Of a stretch of DNA of 64,000 nucleotides, positions 45,328-53,029 are shown one piece after another (the first letter of the stretch is position 1; the number at the start of each line of letters is the position of its first letter). Below the pieces are notes generated by a model. That model did not search any database. It was not told where the DNA came from and was given only the letters and a program-made list of their open reading frames with translations. A program made the position numbers and the translations under genes. The stretch covers positions 62,001-126,000 of the forward strand of contig NZ_CAKKLP010000010.1 of assembly GCF_918698085.1 (NCBI RefSeq), in the 5' to 3' direction. Origin of the DNA: Chryseobacterium sp. Bi04. Its GTDB lineage: Bacteria; Bacteroidota; Bacteroidia; Flavobacteriales; Weeksellaceae.

Positions 45328-46482
45328 TTAGTGTCCGCTAAAAAATGCCAGCATGGTTGCCAGGGCTTTTTCAGAATGCATCTGTTCACCATTTTCAAGG
45401 GATTCCCGGGTGGCAATGGCAGCTCTTTTGCGCATATTGATTTCATAGGCAGAAATGGCTTCCCGTAAAGTAGGGTACGTATTGTCTGTAAGGCATTCAC
45501 TAAGCTCCAAAGCGTCCAGCATGGCCATATTAGCGCCTTCTCCTGCAAAGGGAGGCATCACATGCGCTGCATCACCCAGCAGAGTCAAGTTAGGCATTGC
45601 TTCCCAGGTCTGGTCCAAAGGTATAGAGTAGATCGGGCGTGGAATAAAAGGAGTCTGGGCATTTTCAAATAATTCATCCCAGATATTGTTCCATTCAGCA
45701 TATTCTGTTTTAAACCATTCCAAAACCTGTAGCTTATCCGAAAAGTCCAGGCCACTGTGTATACTCCAGTTTTCATCTGCCTTAAAGCTGGCATAAAATC
45801 CGAGGTCTCCGTTGCCTTTCTGACCAAGCAGTATATTTTTAGAATTTCCAAAAGCCATTATTTTACCACCTTTGATCTGTGCATCAATATGCGGGGCTGC
45901 TTCCTTCGAAACATTACCTTCAAGCATGATAATTCCGGAATAAACAGGTTTAATTTCTGTGAGGTAAGGACGTATTCTAGAATGGGCACCATCTGCTGCA
46001 ATCACAAGATCAGCATAAGCGGAAGTGCCATTTTTGAAATGAAGCATCCAGCCTCCCTGCCAAGCCTCCATCGATAAAAAATGGCTGTCCCAAACTACTG
46101 TTTCAGGTTGTAAGGACTCCAGCAGCATATTTCTTAAAGGCCCACGGTCTATTTCCGGACGGAAGTGTTCAGCTCCGAAATCTTCCTCAGGCTTTAGTTC
46201 ATGATCGCTGAAAAATACTTCAGCCTGTTCATTCATAATAAGGGTCTTATCTGCACCGGGACGGAATGTCTTTTTGAATTCATCCAACAGATCAGCTTTA
46301 CGTAAGGCCGCCAGCCCGGAATTTTCATGCATATCGAGAGGAGAGCCTTTTACCCGTGCATTTTTATTATAATCCCTTTCATATACTTTTACGTTCGCGT
46401 TTTTCAATTGTAAAAGTCTTGCCAGGGTAAGTCCTGCAGGACCGCCCCCAACGATAGCTATTGATGTATTGTCTATCAGCAT
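45328..46482 (-). CDS. TetX-like FAD-dependent monooxygenase
   Basis: A 384-residue flavoprotein of class A monooxygenases. FAD motifs: dinucleotide fold IVGGGPAGLTLARLL (residues 10-24) with the acidic end VYERD, the DG motif VIAADGAHSRIRPYL, and GD motif LLGDAAHVMPPFAGEGANMA. Length, the MPPFAGEGAN run and the SPLDMHENSG segment match the Tet(X) group, which hydroxylates tetracyclines, but overall similarity looks moderate. Such relatives are common chromosomal genes of Weeksellaceae, so tetracycline activity is possible, not assumed. It lies 27 bases downstream of the AraC gene on the same strand, which likely controls it. Confidence 0.88.
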   Translation of the reverse strand: MLIDNTSIAIVGGGPAGLTLARLLQLKNANVKVYERDYNKNARVKGSPLDMHENSGLAALRKADLLDEFKKTFRPGADKTLIMNEQAEVFFSDHELKPEEDFGAEHFRPEIDRGPLRNMLLESLQPETVVWDSHFLSMEAWQGGWMLHFKNGTSAYADLVIAADGAHSRIRPYLTEIKPVYSGIIMLEGNVSKEAAPHIDAQIKGGKIMAFGNSKNILLGQKGNGDLGFYASFKADENWSIHSGLDFSDKLQVLEWFKTEYAEWNNIWDELFENAQTPFIPRPIYSIPLDQTWEAMPNLTLLGDAAHVMPPFAGEGANMAMLDALELSECLTDNTYPTLREAISAYEINMRKRAAIATRESLENGEQMHSEKALATMLAFFSGH

Positions 46483-46509
46483 TGTTAATTTAAATTATAC
46501 AATGCAAAT

Positions 46510-47265
46510 TTATTTTCCTTTCAACACTGATAATAGTACAAATCGGTCATTTTTGTTTTTGGATAATTCTTTGGGGGCAACTCCTGAGAATTTTTTAATT
46601 TCCTTGATGAAGTGATTTTGGTCTGTATAATTGAGTTCAGGGAAGAGTTTCCCCTGTGCGATATGTTCCAGTGAAGTTCTGAAGCGTAAAATAGTAGAAT
46701 AGGCTTTTAAGGATAACCCTAATTGTTTTGTAAAATAGCGGTTGATCTGACGGCTGCTCCAGCCTGTTTTTTCTGAAAGATCTTTCACGCTCATTTCACC
46801 CTTTGATAGATAAATAAGTTCAAAAAGTTTCCGTTTTCTTTCATCTGTTTTTTCAGGCAGCAGTTCTTTTATTTTTTGCGTTGCTTTTTTACAGCAAAGC
46901 TCAAAATCATATAGATCCTCAGCTTTAAAATCCCAAAAATCATCGGAAAGTACTTTTCCCTTATTTAATACATCGGCAATAGAAGTATTTAAAATATATT
47001 CCACAGCGATAGGCTTAAAACTGACCACAAAAGCAGTAGTTTTCGAAGGTATTTCTCTTTGCTCCGGATAGGTCTCCAAACCGAGAAGTGTAACACAAAA
47101 AGGTTCAGCCGGCGATTGCATGAAAAATAGATCAACCCGCCCGTCAGGAATGATAACAACTTCCTTAGGTTCGCCAGAAAGATTTTGAAATGTCCCCAGA
47201 TTTTCTACAAAATCGGCAATTGCCTGATCCGGTTCTATGAAGTTATAATGGAAGTCATTACCCAT
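46510..47265 (-). CDS. AraC-family transcriptional regulator
   Basis: Start placed at ATG 47265 (MGNDFHYNFIEPDQAIADFV), where homology to this subgroup begins; an upstream start at 47301 would add 12 residues. The 251-residue product has an N-terminal ligand-like domain (VENLGTFQNLSG, VVIIPDGRVDLFFM, FVVSFKPIAVEYIL) and a C-terminal AraC HTH (MSVKDLSEKTGWSSRQINRYF; LNYTDQNHFIKEIKKFSGVAP). The second half carries the conserved DQ/F-x-K-x-x-G-x-x-P pattern. Activators of this type are usually induced by small molecules. The gene precedes the FAD monooxygenase with a 27-base gap, and the two likely form an operon. Confidence 0.88.
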   Translation of the reverse strand: MGNDFHYNFIEPDQAIADFVENLGTFQNLSGEPKEVVIIPDGRVDLFFMQSPAEPFCVTLLGLETYPEQREIPSKTTAFVVSFKPIAVEYILNTSIADVLNKGKVLSDDFWDFKAEDLYDFELCCKKATQKIKELLPEKTDERKRKLFELIYLSKGEMSVKDLSEKTGWSSRQINRYFTKQLGLSLKAYSTILRFRTSLEHIAQGKLFPELNYTDQNHFIKEIKKFSGVAPKELSKNKNDRFVLLSVLKGK

Positions 47266-47450
47266 GATTGTTCTTAATAAGCTTTCCACATGAAGATACA
47301 AAAAATGGACAGCCAGAAGCCAATTTGTTGAATTTTTATACCGTAATAGATATTGGAAAACGGGAAGACTCTTACGTTTACGTATTCACCTCCCTTTGGA
47401 AGGGTGGTGAAAATTCAAAGAATTTTTGACGGGGCGGTTTTAATAATAAG

Positions 47451-47933
47451 CCTGTTTAAACTAATTAAAAATTTAGTAACAAAAGCTGAGTAAAAAGCTA
47501 TAAACACTTTAGTTATTTTAAGTTTAAACGGATTGAAAATAAAAGTATTCTTAAGCAAAAAAATCTTTGATTTTTTAAAAACTTATGTGAGCTTATTTTC
47601 CCAGCTTTATTAAGTGTTTAAATCTTTTATGACTTTTGTGGTTAATATTTCTCTCGCTGATTCAGCAAATCAAGCAGATTTTTATTACTACATCGTATAA
47701 AAGAACCTTAATGCCATATATTTTAACACTTTAGCTCACTTAAGCAAGTGTAAAAATCATTGCATATAAGTAAGTTCACTTTAGGAGAAAATCAGAGATT
47801 TTCATAAAACTTATGTGTACTTTTCAGCAGTATGATATTAACTAAAAAAAATCTTAAGTGTTCAGGAAACATTGTGACTTTTGACTACGTCGAATCTTCG
47901 ATTTGTAGTTAAAATAAAAGCTTAAACAAGTTC
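47451..47933 (-). repeat. Long inverted repeat, right copy
   Basis: Reverse-complement counterpart of 38172-38454. It occurs in two parts: 47451-47660 carries CTGTTTAAACTAATTAAAAATTTAG, and 47860-47933 carries CTTAAGTGTTCAGGAAACAT and GAATCTTCGATTTGTAGTT. Between them lies extra sequence with ctcgctgattcagc-like words. The interval 47302-48032 contains no gene. Confidence 0.65.
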
Positions 47934-48032
47934 AATATGATAAACTCACTACAGTCTTTTCTTTAAAAAACTTTAATAAGTATTACTTTTGCTTTAGCCG
48001 AATACCTAATGTTCGTGTTGAGTACTTATTGA

Positions 48033-48614
48033 ATGGACAAATCATCAATCAACAATTATTTTCACTCCTTATTCAGTATCAAAGAAGAAGTGGTCGAGAA
48101 AATTACAGAAACCTTCAGTCATTTTGATTTAAAGGCGAATACCATTTTGCTGGATAAAAATACCATCAGCACCAAAACCTATTTTTTGGAAAAAGGCTAT
48201 GTCCGTTCTTATATTTTAAATGAAGATAATGAAGAAATTACGACTAATATTTTTTCGGCGCCGTGTTTTGTGAATGACTTTTTATCCTTTTTCAGGCAAC
48301 AGCCCACTAAGGAGGTCTACCAGACAGTGACAGACTGTAGTTTTTGGGTGACAGGTTTAGAAAATGTACAACACAATTTTCATAATATCCCGGAATTCAG
48401 AGAGTTCAGTAGGCTTCTTTTTGTGGTTAACTATTATCATATTCATGACAGATTGATAGAAATGGCCAGTCAAAAGGCTTCTACAAGGTATTTCAATCTG
48501 ATGAAGAAAGATCCCAATATATTTCAGCATGTTCCGTTGAAAGTAATTGCTTCTTACCTGGGAATTAAAGACAGTTCACTGAGCCGGATCAGAAGAGATA
48601 TCCATAAAAAGTAA
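48033..48614 (+). CDS. Crp/Fnr-family transcription regulator
   Basis: A 193-residue regulator with the cyclic-nucleotide-binding-like N-terminal barrel (LLDKNTISTKTYFLEKGYVR, ITTNIFSAPCFVND) and a C-terminal HTH (VPLKVIASYLGIKDSSLSRIRRDI). The recognition helix reads IKDSSLSRI, without the Arg-Glu pair of Crp, so its DNA target must differ from that of the Crp-like protein at 23959. No Cys cluster is present. The next gene, a PanE-like reductase, starts 64 bases later on the same strand and may be its target or operon partner. Confidence 0.88.
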   Translation: MDKSSINNYFHSLFSIKEEVVEKITETFSHFDLKANTILLDKNTISTKTYFLEKGYVRSYILNEDNEEITTNIFSAPCFVNDFLSFFRQQPTKEVYQTVTDCSFWVTGLENVQHNFHNIPEFREFSRLLFVVNYYHIHDRLIEMASQKASTRYFNLMKKDPNIFQHVPLKVIASYLGIKDSSLSRIRRDIHKK

Positions 48615-48678
48615 TTTCTTTTCATTTGTCAAGTGGTATTTCATACCTTATCCCTGATCTTTGCTAAAAAATAATTTC

Positions 48679-49614
48679 ATGAATAAAAAACATATTGTTG
48701 TTGTTGGATTAGGAGGTGTAGGCGGTTATTTTGGATTTAAAATAAATAAGGCTAATGAAATTTCCGGAAAATATAAAGTCTCCTTTGTGGCCAGGGGAGA
48801 AACCTATAAGAAGGTAAAAGAAAACGGACTGATCTTAGTGTCTCCGGAACACCCTGACAACAGCACGCATCCTGATGCTGTAGAGCAGCATATCAGTAAT
48901 ATAAAAAATCCTGATCTTGTGCTGATCTGTGTCAAGGAATATGACCTTGAAAATGTCTGCAGGCAGCTTAAAGAAGTCATTACCGAAGATACTGTACTGC
49001 TTCCGATGATGAACGGAGCCGATATTTATGACAGGATCAGACAGGTAATCCCTGATCATACGGTATTGCCAACCTGTATTTACGTAGCTTCCCATATTAA
49101 AGAAAGGGGAACGGTAGAACATAAGGGAAAAGCCGGTAAAATGATCGTGGGTAGGGATCCTGACCATTTTTCCAGCGATGTGAACTGGATAGTTGATCTA
49201 TTGAAAGAAAGTAAAATTGATTTTGATTTTAAAGACAACTCGTTAACGGATATCTGGACCAAGTTTTTCTTTATCGCCAGCTTTGGAATGGTAACTGCAA
49301 AGCATAATTCATCTATCGGAACAGTGTGTACCGATGAGCAGCAGAAAGTTGAAGCCTCTGAAATCATGAAAGAAATACAACAGATTGCCGTTCAGAAGGA
49401 AATTCCTTTGCAGGACGATATTATTGAGGCAACCTTTGCCAAGGCATCTACATTTCCTTTTGAAACCCCAACTTCTTTACAGCTGGATATTCATTCCGGG
49501 AAAAAAGATAATGAACTGGAATTATTTGCAGGAGCAATTTTAAAATATGGAGCTGAGCTCGGTATAAAGACTCCATTTACTCAAAAAATATATACTGAGA
49601 TTAAGACAAAATAA
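48679..49614 (+). CDS. Ketopantoate reductase (PanE/ApbA)-family protein
   Basis: Start at ATG 48679 (MNKKHIVVVGLGGVGGYFG); an upstream TTG in frame is ignored. The 311-residue product has an N-terminal NADPH-binding fold (VVGLGGVGGYFG, LVLICVKEYDLE with the catalytic-type Lys, MMNGADIYDRI) and the helical C-terminal domain (IWTKFFFIASFGMVTAKHNS, TSLQLDIHSGKKDNELE). The second Lys of the family is seen in IWTKF, and the Glu/Ser region near the end (KDNELE). It may reduce 2-dehydropantoate for CoA synthesis or another 2-keto acid. No other pantothenate gene lies nearby, so the precise substrate is uncertain. Confidence 0.85.
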   Translation: MNKKHIVVVGLGGVGGYFGFKINKANEISGKYKVSFVARGETYKKVKENGLILVSPEHPDNSTHPDAVEQHISNIKNPDLVLICVKEYDLENVCRQLKEVITEDTVLLPMMNGADIYDRIRQVIPDHTVLPTCIYVASHIKERGTVEHKGKAGKMIVGRDPDHFSSDVNWIVDLLKESKIDFDFKDNSLTDIWTKFFFIASFGMVTAKHNSSIGTVCTDEQQKVEASEIMKEIQQIAVQKEIPLQDDIIEATFAKASTFPFETPTSLQLDIHSGKKDNELELFAGAILKYGAELGIKTPFTQKIYTEIKTK

Positions 49615-49651
49615 TATCAAAAAATTTGGATAAAACCAGTGGATGATTGAT

Positions 49652-49681
49652 AAATAGGGCGGGTTTTAACTCGCCTTATTT
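49652..49681. terminator. Bidirectional terminator between PanE-like and ferredoxin genes
   Basis: AAATAGGGCG and CGCCTTATTT pair over 10 bp with one G-U, closing an 8-base loop with internal GTT/AAC. A and T stretches flank both sides, suiting the converging genes. Confidence 0.7.
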
Positions 49682-49832
49682 ATTTGAAATTTTATATTTC
49701 ATTTTCTTTGATTCTAAAACTCACGATCCCTGTCTTTGATGGTTCTGAATTTTGTTTTAAAAAAAGTATCAGCTAGAAGAAATTTAAATAATGTTATAAA
49801 AATGAATTGTAGTGGTAAACGGTATATACAGC

Positions 49833-50183
49833 TCAGGTTCCATGCATGAATTTCTGTCGGTTCAAAAGAACTTCCTCCGATTCACGGTGATCAGGATCAT
49901 CAACACAGCAGTCTACCGGGCATACAGCCTTACACTGTGGCTCTTCATGGAAGCCTTTACATTCGGTGCATTTTCCAGAGACAATATAATATACCTCATC
50001 CGATACAGCGGGATTAAAGGCATTGGCATCAGCTTCAGTACCATCAGGAAATGTTACTCTGCCTGAAAGTTTTGTCTTGTCCTGCCAGCGCCAGTCTATA
50101 GCTCCTTCATAAATGGCTGAGTTGGGACATTCAGGTTCGCAGGCTCCACAATTGATACAGGCATCCGTTATTTTTATGGCCAT
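49833..50183 (-). CDS. 2[4Fe-4S] ferredoxin (YfhL-like)
   Basis: Start at ATG 50183 (MAIKITDACINCGACEPECP). The 116-residue protein has cluster motif 1 CINCGACEPEC (CxxCxxCxxxC, then Pro) and motif 2 CTECKGFHEEPQCKAVCP (CxxC-x8-CxxxCP), so it can carry two [4Fe-4S] clusters; the 8-residue insertion is that of the YfhL/Alvin-type group. A 45-residue spacer between motifs is long. It is a low-potential electron carrier. The gene lies at the downstream end of the sod operon, separated from the flavin reductase by the ferredoxin remnant at 50317-50403; it could accept electrons from that reductase. Confidence 0.92.
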   Translation of the reverse strand: MAIKITDACINCGACEPECPNSAIYEGAIDWRWQDKTKLSGRVTFPDGTEADANAFNPAVSDEVYYIVSGKCTECKGFHEEPQCKAVCPVDCCVDDPDHRESEEVLLNRQKFMHGT

Positions 50184-50316
50184 TTTTTTATTATTTATAT
50201 GTTTAAAAAGGGATTTCTTCAACGTTGTCCTGTTTTAGAAATCCCCTACAAACTTAATTAAAACAGTTTCAGTAATTTATACATCATAAACTGTGCAAAC
50301 TTTTATTTTGAAGCTG

Positions 50317-50403
50317 TTAATCTTTAGCAATCTTCACAGCAAGTCCATCCATGTCTGCGTTTAAGTAGATCTGGCTGGCTAATCTGCTGTTTGTTCTATC
50401 ATG
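50317..50403 (-). pseudogene. C-terminal remnant of a [2Fe-2S] ferredoxin
   Basis: Directly after the flavin-reductase stop codon (50404-50406) the minus strand continues in the same frame with RTNSRLASQIYLNADMD and then GLAVKIAKD followed by a stop. That is the C-terminal signature of ISC/adrenodoxin-type [2Fe-2S] ferredoxins (NSRLxxQI...DMDGL.V.I), without any of the Cys-bearing part. It looks like the residue of a gene deleted down to its last 28 codons. No start codon of its own is present. Confidence 0.75.
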
Positions 50404-50973
50404 TTATGATTGATCTATTGTAGTTTTTTCTATTCTTTTTGAAGTGGCAATGCCGATAAGCTTGTCAAACTTTCCCGAATATAAAGGTGAAATTTCTGTC
50501 TTATGGTCACTGTCAAATAAGGCGGACCGGACGATAGGTACGCTGAACGGCAATGGCCAGGCCCTTAGTGATTTGGCAATGGCATCCATTGCATTGATTC
50601 CCTGCATAGCTTGCAGTCCGTCGGCCCAGCATACCAGGCCAACCGTTTTATCTGTAAGGTAAGGTTCATATCTGCCGGCTGTTACTTCAAGCCAGTCCAG
50701 GCAGTTTTTCATAACTCCGGGAATGCTTCCATGGTATAAGGGAGCGAGCCAGATGTGAAGATCTGCATCCGTAAATAGTTGAGCCATTCGCTCCACAGCC
50801 AAGGGTGTTTTGGTAAGACTGAGATCAAATAAAGGAATCCCGGAATCAGCGAGTGTGAAAATTTCAGTTTGAATTTCCATCGTTTTCAGATGATCTGCAA
50901 AATAATTGGAAATATGTCCTGATGTGGATTCCGCTCTTCTTTCCAGTGATCCGTTGAATATGAGTGCTTTCAT
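50404..50973 (-). CDS. NADPH-dependent FMN reductase-like flavoprotein
   Basis: A 189-residue flavodoxin-fold reductase. The FMN phosphate loop is FNGSLERRAESTSG, the isoalloxazine loop reads APLYHGSIPGVMKNCLDWL (core PLYHGSIPG), and a late GLVCWADGLQAMQG segment contacts the flavin. The family reduces FMN or quinones and iron with NADPH. It starts 6 bases after the DUF2480 stop and so is the third gene of the sod operon. Its stop is directly followed in frame by a ferredoxin remnant. Together with the ferredoxin it could supply electrons for oxidant repair, which is inference. Confidence 0.88.
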   Translation of the reverse strand: MKALIFNGSLERRAESTSGHISNYFADHLKTMEIQTEIFTLADSGIPLFDLSLTKTPLAVERMAQLFTDADLHIWLAPLYHGSIPGVMKNCLDWLEVTAGRYEPYLTDKTVGLVCWADGLQAMQGINAMDAIAKSLRAWPLPFSVPIVRSALFDSDHKTEISPLYSGKFDKLIGIATSKRIEKTTIDQS

Positions 50974-50979
50974 TTTGTT

Positions 50980-51474
50980 TTATGTTTTGAAAATTACTTT
51001 AGGTAGCCCTATTTCTCCATACATCAGGCTTTTAACAAGAGGTTTCAGAAGTCCGGCAGCCAGTAAATAGAGCGAAGAATCATGGTCAGCCCTTGCCCGG
51101 ACAACTACCTTCTGATTTTTATAATGCTTCAGGTCTGCATAAGTGAGACGGCGTTTCCAAAGATCAAGAAGAACAGCTTCGGCATTGTTTAAATCCACAT
51201 AAACGGCATAAGGTGATAACTTTTCCATTAGGAACATATATACCCACGGTGGAATGATAGCATCGGTGGAACAGATGATTCCGACAGCTTTTTCGTTGTA
51301 CACGGAAAAGTCGATTGCTGCAATTGATTCTTTAAATTCTTTCTCTTTGACAACCATTCCCATAAAAAGATAATCCTTGATATCCAGTTCTACAATTTCT
51401 GTAGTAGGTTTATAATCCAAAAGATCTAAAGCAATAATGCCTGAAGCTTCTGCTTTATTGATGAAAGTTTCCAT
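50980..51474 (-). CDS. DUF2480 family protein
   Basis: A 164-residue cytoplasmic protein matching the DUF2480 pattern of Bacteroidota: INKAEASGIIALDLLDY at the start, VELDIKDYLFMGMVVKEKEF, IICSTDAIIPPWVYMFLMEK in the centre and a C-terminal LYLLAAGLLKPLVKSLMYGE. No cofactor motif is visible; Cys in IICSTDA is conserved in those I recall. It lies 16 bases after sodA and 6 bases before the flavin reductase. The function of the family is unknown; an oxidative-stress or Fe-S role is suggested only by context. Confidence 0.8.
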   Translation of the reverse strand: METFINKAEASGIIALDLLDYKPTTEIVELDIKDYLFMGMVVKEKEFKESIAAIDFSVYNEKAVGIICSTDAIIPPWVYMFLMEKLSPYAVYVDLNNAEAVLLDLWKRRLTYADLKHYKNQKVVVRARADHDSSLYLLAAGLLKPLVKSLMYGEIGLPKVIFKT

Positions 51475-51490
51475 AATCTTCTGTAATCAA

Positions 51491-52117
51491 TTATCTTATT
51501 TTTAAAAGGGCTTCTTCATATTTTTTCTCTACTGCAGACCAATCCAGCACAGACCAGAATGAATCAAGGTAGTCTGCTCTTTTATTTTGATAAGCCAGAT
51601 AATAAGCGTGTTCCCAAACATCTATTCCAAGAATTGGGAAGCCTCTGTTCATTGATAAAACATCCATCATTGGATTGTCCTGATTAGGGGTAGAGCTTAC
51701 TGCCAGGGTCCCGTTGAATTTCATGTATAACCAAACCCATCCGGAACCAAACTGACCCAGTCCGGCTTTTTTCATTTCTGTTTTAAGGTTTTCAAGGCTT
51801 CCAAATGTTGCAGTAATAGCATCATTCAGTGGACCTTCAGGACTTAATTTTGGTGACGGGGAAATAATTTTCCAAAATAAAGAATGATTATAGTGCCCAC
51901 CACCATTGTTTCTTACAGCCGGACTATATTCACTGATTCTTTGTAATAGTGAATCCAGATCAGGGTTGACTTCACTGGTTTGTTCCAGGGCTGCATTCAG
52001 ATTATCTACATATGCTTGGTGATGGCGCTGATGGTGGATGGTCATTGTTTCCTTATCGATAAAAGGTTCTAAAGCGTCATAAGCATAAGAAAGCTGAGGT
52101 AGTGTAAACAGTTTCAT
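51491..52117 (-). CDS. sodA: Superoxide dismutase (Mn/Fe type)
   Basis: A 208-residue SOD. The start LPQLSYAYDALEPFIDKETM and the first metal ligand His28 (MTIHHQRHH) are classical; the second lies in GGGHYNHSLFWK, and the last two in DVWEHAYYLAYQNKRADYL (Asp and His). The Gln in TPNQDNPMM and Gly at the position before the second ligand point to the Mn-type or a cambialistic enzyme rather than Fe-only. There is no signal peptide, so it acts in the cytoplasm. It is the first gene of a four-gene operon under a promoter overlapped by a SufR-type operator. Confidence 0.93.
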   Translation of the reverse strand: MKLFTLPQLSYAYDALEPFIDKETMTIHHQRHHQAYVDNLNAALEQTSEVNPDLDSLLQRISEYSPAVRNNGGGHYNHSLFWKIISPSPKLSPEGPLNDAITATFGSLENLKTEMKKAGLGQFGSGWVWLYMKFNGTLAVSSTPNQDNPMMDVLSMNRGFPILGIDVWEHAYYLAYQNKRADYLDSFWSVLDWSAVEKKYEEALLKIR

Positions 52118-52145
52118 TGTATTTATTTTTTTGATTATTGTATCA

Positions 52146-52186
52146 CAAAGGTAAACATATATTTGAATAAAGCAACTTTTTAGTTG
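52146..52186 (-). promoter_or_regulatory. sod promoter with SufR-type operator over the -33 box
   Basis: On the minus strand: TTG at 52175-52173, 19-base spacer, TACCTTTG at 52153-52146, a perfect Bacteroidota promoter 29 bases before the sod start. CAAC-TTTTTA-GTTG at 52173-52186 is exactly the CAAC-N6-GTTG sequence bound by SufR and includes the -33 box, so a bound repressor would block polymerase. Related half-sites GTTGTTTTAT (52183-52192) and ATAAAACAAC (52288-52297) frame the divergent region. Confidence 0.75.
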
Positions 52187-52249
52187 TTTTATAGAATTGA
52201 CATACTTTTGTAATAATATGTTTTAAATCAATGTTTTATTGTTGTTTAT

Positions 52250-52277
52250 TTGAGATTATAGAAAATGACTATCTTTG
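52250..52277 (+). promoter_or_regulatory. Promoter of the SufR-like gene
   Basis: TTG at 52250-52252, 17-base spacer, TATCTTTG at 52270-52277. Just downstream, GTTGTT-N9-AACAAC (52277-52297) is an inverted repeat that could serve for autoregulation. Confidence 0.6.
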
Positions 52278-52311
52278 TTGTTGAAAAATAAAACAACCTA
52301 AATATTGTCAA

Positions 52312-52932
52312 ATGAAAAAGTCGGCAGCAGATCGTATCCTGATGTTTCTAAAGATGAGGGGAGAGGCAACTTCACTTCTTATTGCTGAAGAACTGACTGT
52401 TACAAAAGAGGGTGCGAGAAAGCATTTGCTGAACCTTGCCCAGGAAGGATTGATTCAATCCACTGTAAAAAGTGAGGGAGTTGGCCGCCCATCTACCTAT
52501 TATATACTCACCGAAAAAGGATTGGGTCGGTTTCCGGATACCCATGCCGACGTTACCGTCCAGCTTTTAAAGTCTGTAAAGAATCTTTTAGGTGAAAATG
52601 CTTTAGACTTATTGATCAGTGACCGCGAAAAAAACACACATAACCGGTACGAAAAAGCACTTGCCAAATCAAAATCTCTTGAACAACGGCTGGAAATTCT
52701 GGTAAAGGTCCGCAGTGATGAAGGGTATATGGCAGAATGGAAAAAAGAAGGACATGACTATTTCCTGATTGAAAACCATTGCCCAATATGTGCTGCAGCC
52801 ACCGAGTGCCAAGGGTTTTGCCGGGCTGAATTATCAAATTTTCAATCATTGATCGGAAAAAACTATACCGTAGAAAGGGTAGATCATATTATTTCAGGGG
52901 GTCAGCGTTGCGTGTACAAGATCAGCAATTAA
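52312..52932 (+). CDS. SufR-like Fe-S cluster transcription repressor
   Basis: A 206-residue winged-helix protein. The DNA-binding domain is at 5-70 (ATSLLIAEELTVTKEGARKH; then GVGRPSTYYILTEKG as wing). The C-terminal domain has Cys157, Cys160, Cys166, Cys170 and Cys200. Cys157-x12-Cys170-x29-Cys200 closely follows the C-x12-C-x27-C ligands of cyanobacterial SufR, a [4Fe-4S] repressor of suf genes that binds CAAC-N6-GTTG. That very site lies in the divergent sod promoter. The likely role is a cluster-sensing repressor of the sod-DUF2480-flavin reductase-ferredoxin operon, lifted when the cluster is damaged; no suf gene is present here. Confidence 0.85.
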   Translation: MKKSAADRILMFLKMRGEATSLLIAEELTVTKEGARKHLLNLAQEGLIQSTVKSEGVGRPSTYYILTEKGLGRFPDTHADVTVQLLKSVKNLLGENALDLLISDREKNTHNRYEKALAKSKSLEQRLEILVKVRSDEGYMAEWKKEGHDYFLIENHCPICAAATECQGFCRAELSNFQSLIGKNYTVERVDHIISGGQRCVYKISN

Positions 52933-53029
52933 TTGACGATATAGTGAAAAAGTAAATCCGCTCTGCTATGAATTTATAAGGCGCACATAATTGAGCATTG
53001 GCTGCATAGCAAATTGGCTATTCACTTAA

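Noticed and set aside
38172..47933. Integrative mobile element between the inverted repeats
   Set aside because: No integrase, transposase, relaxase or target duplication was found; only the inverted repeat pair is supported.
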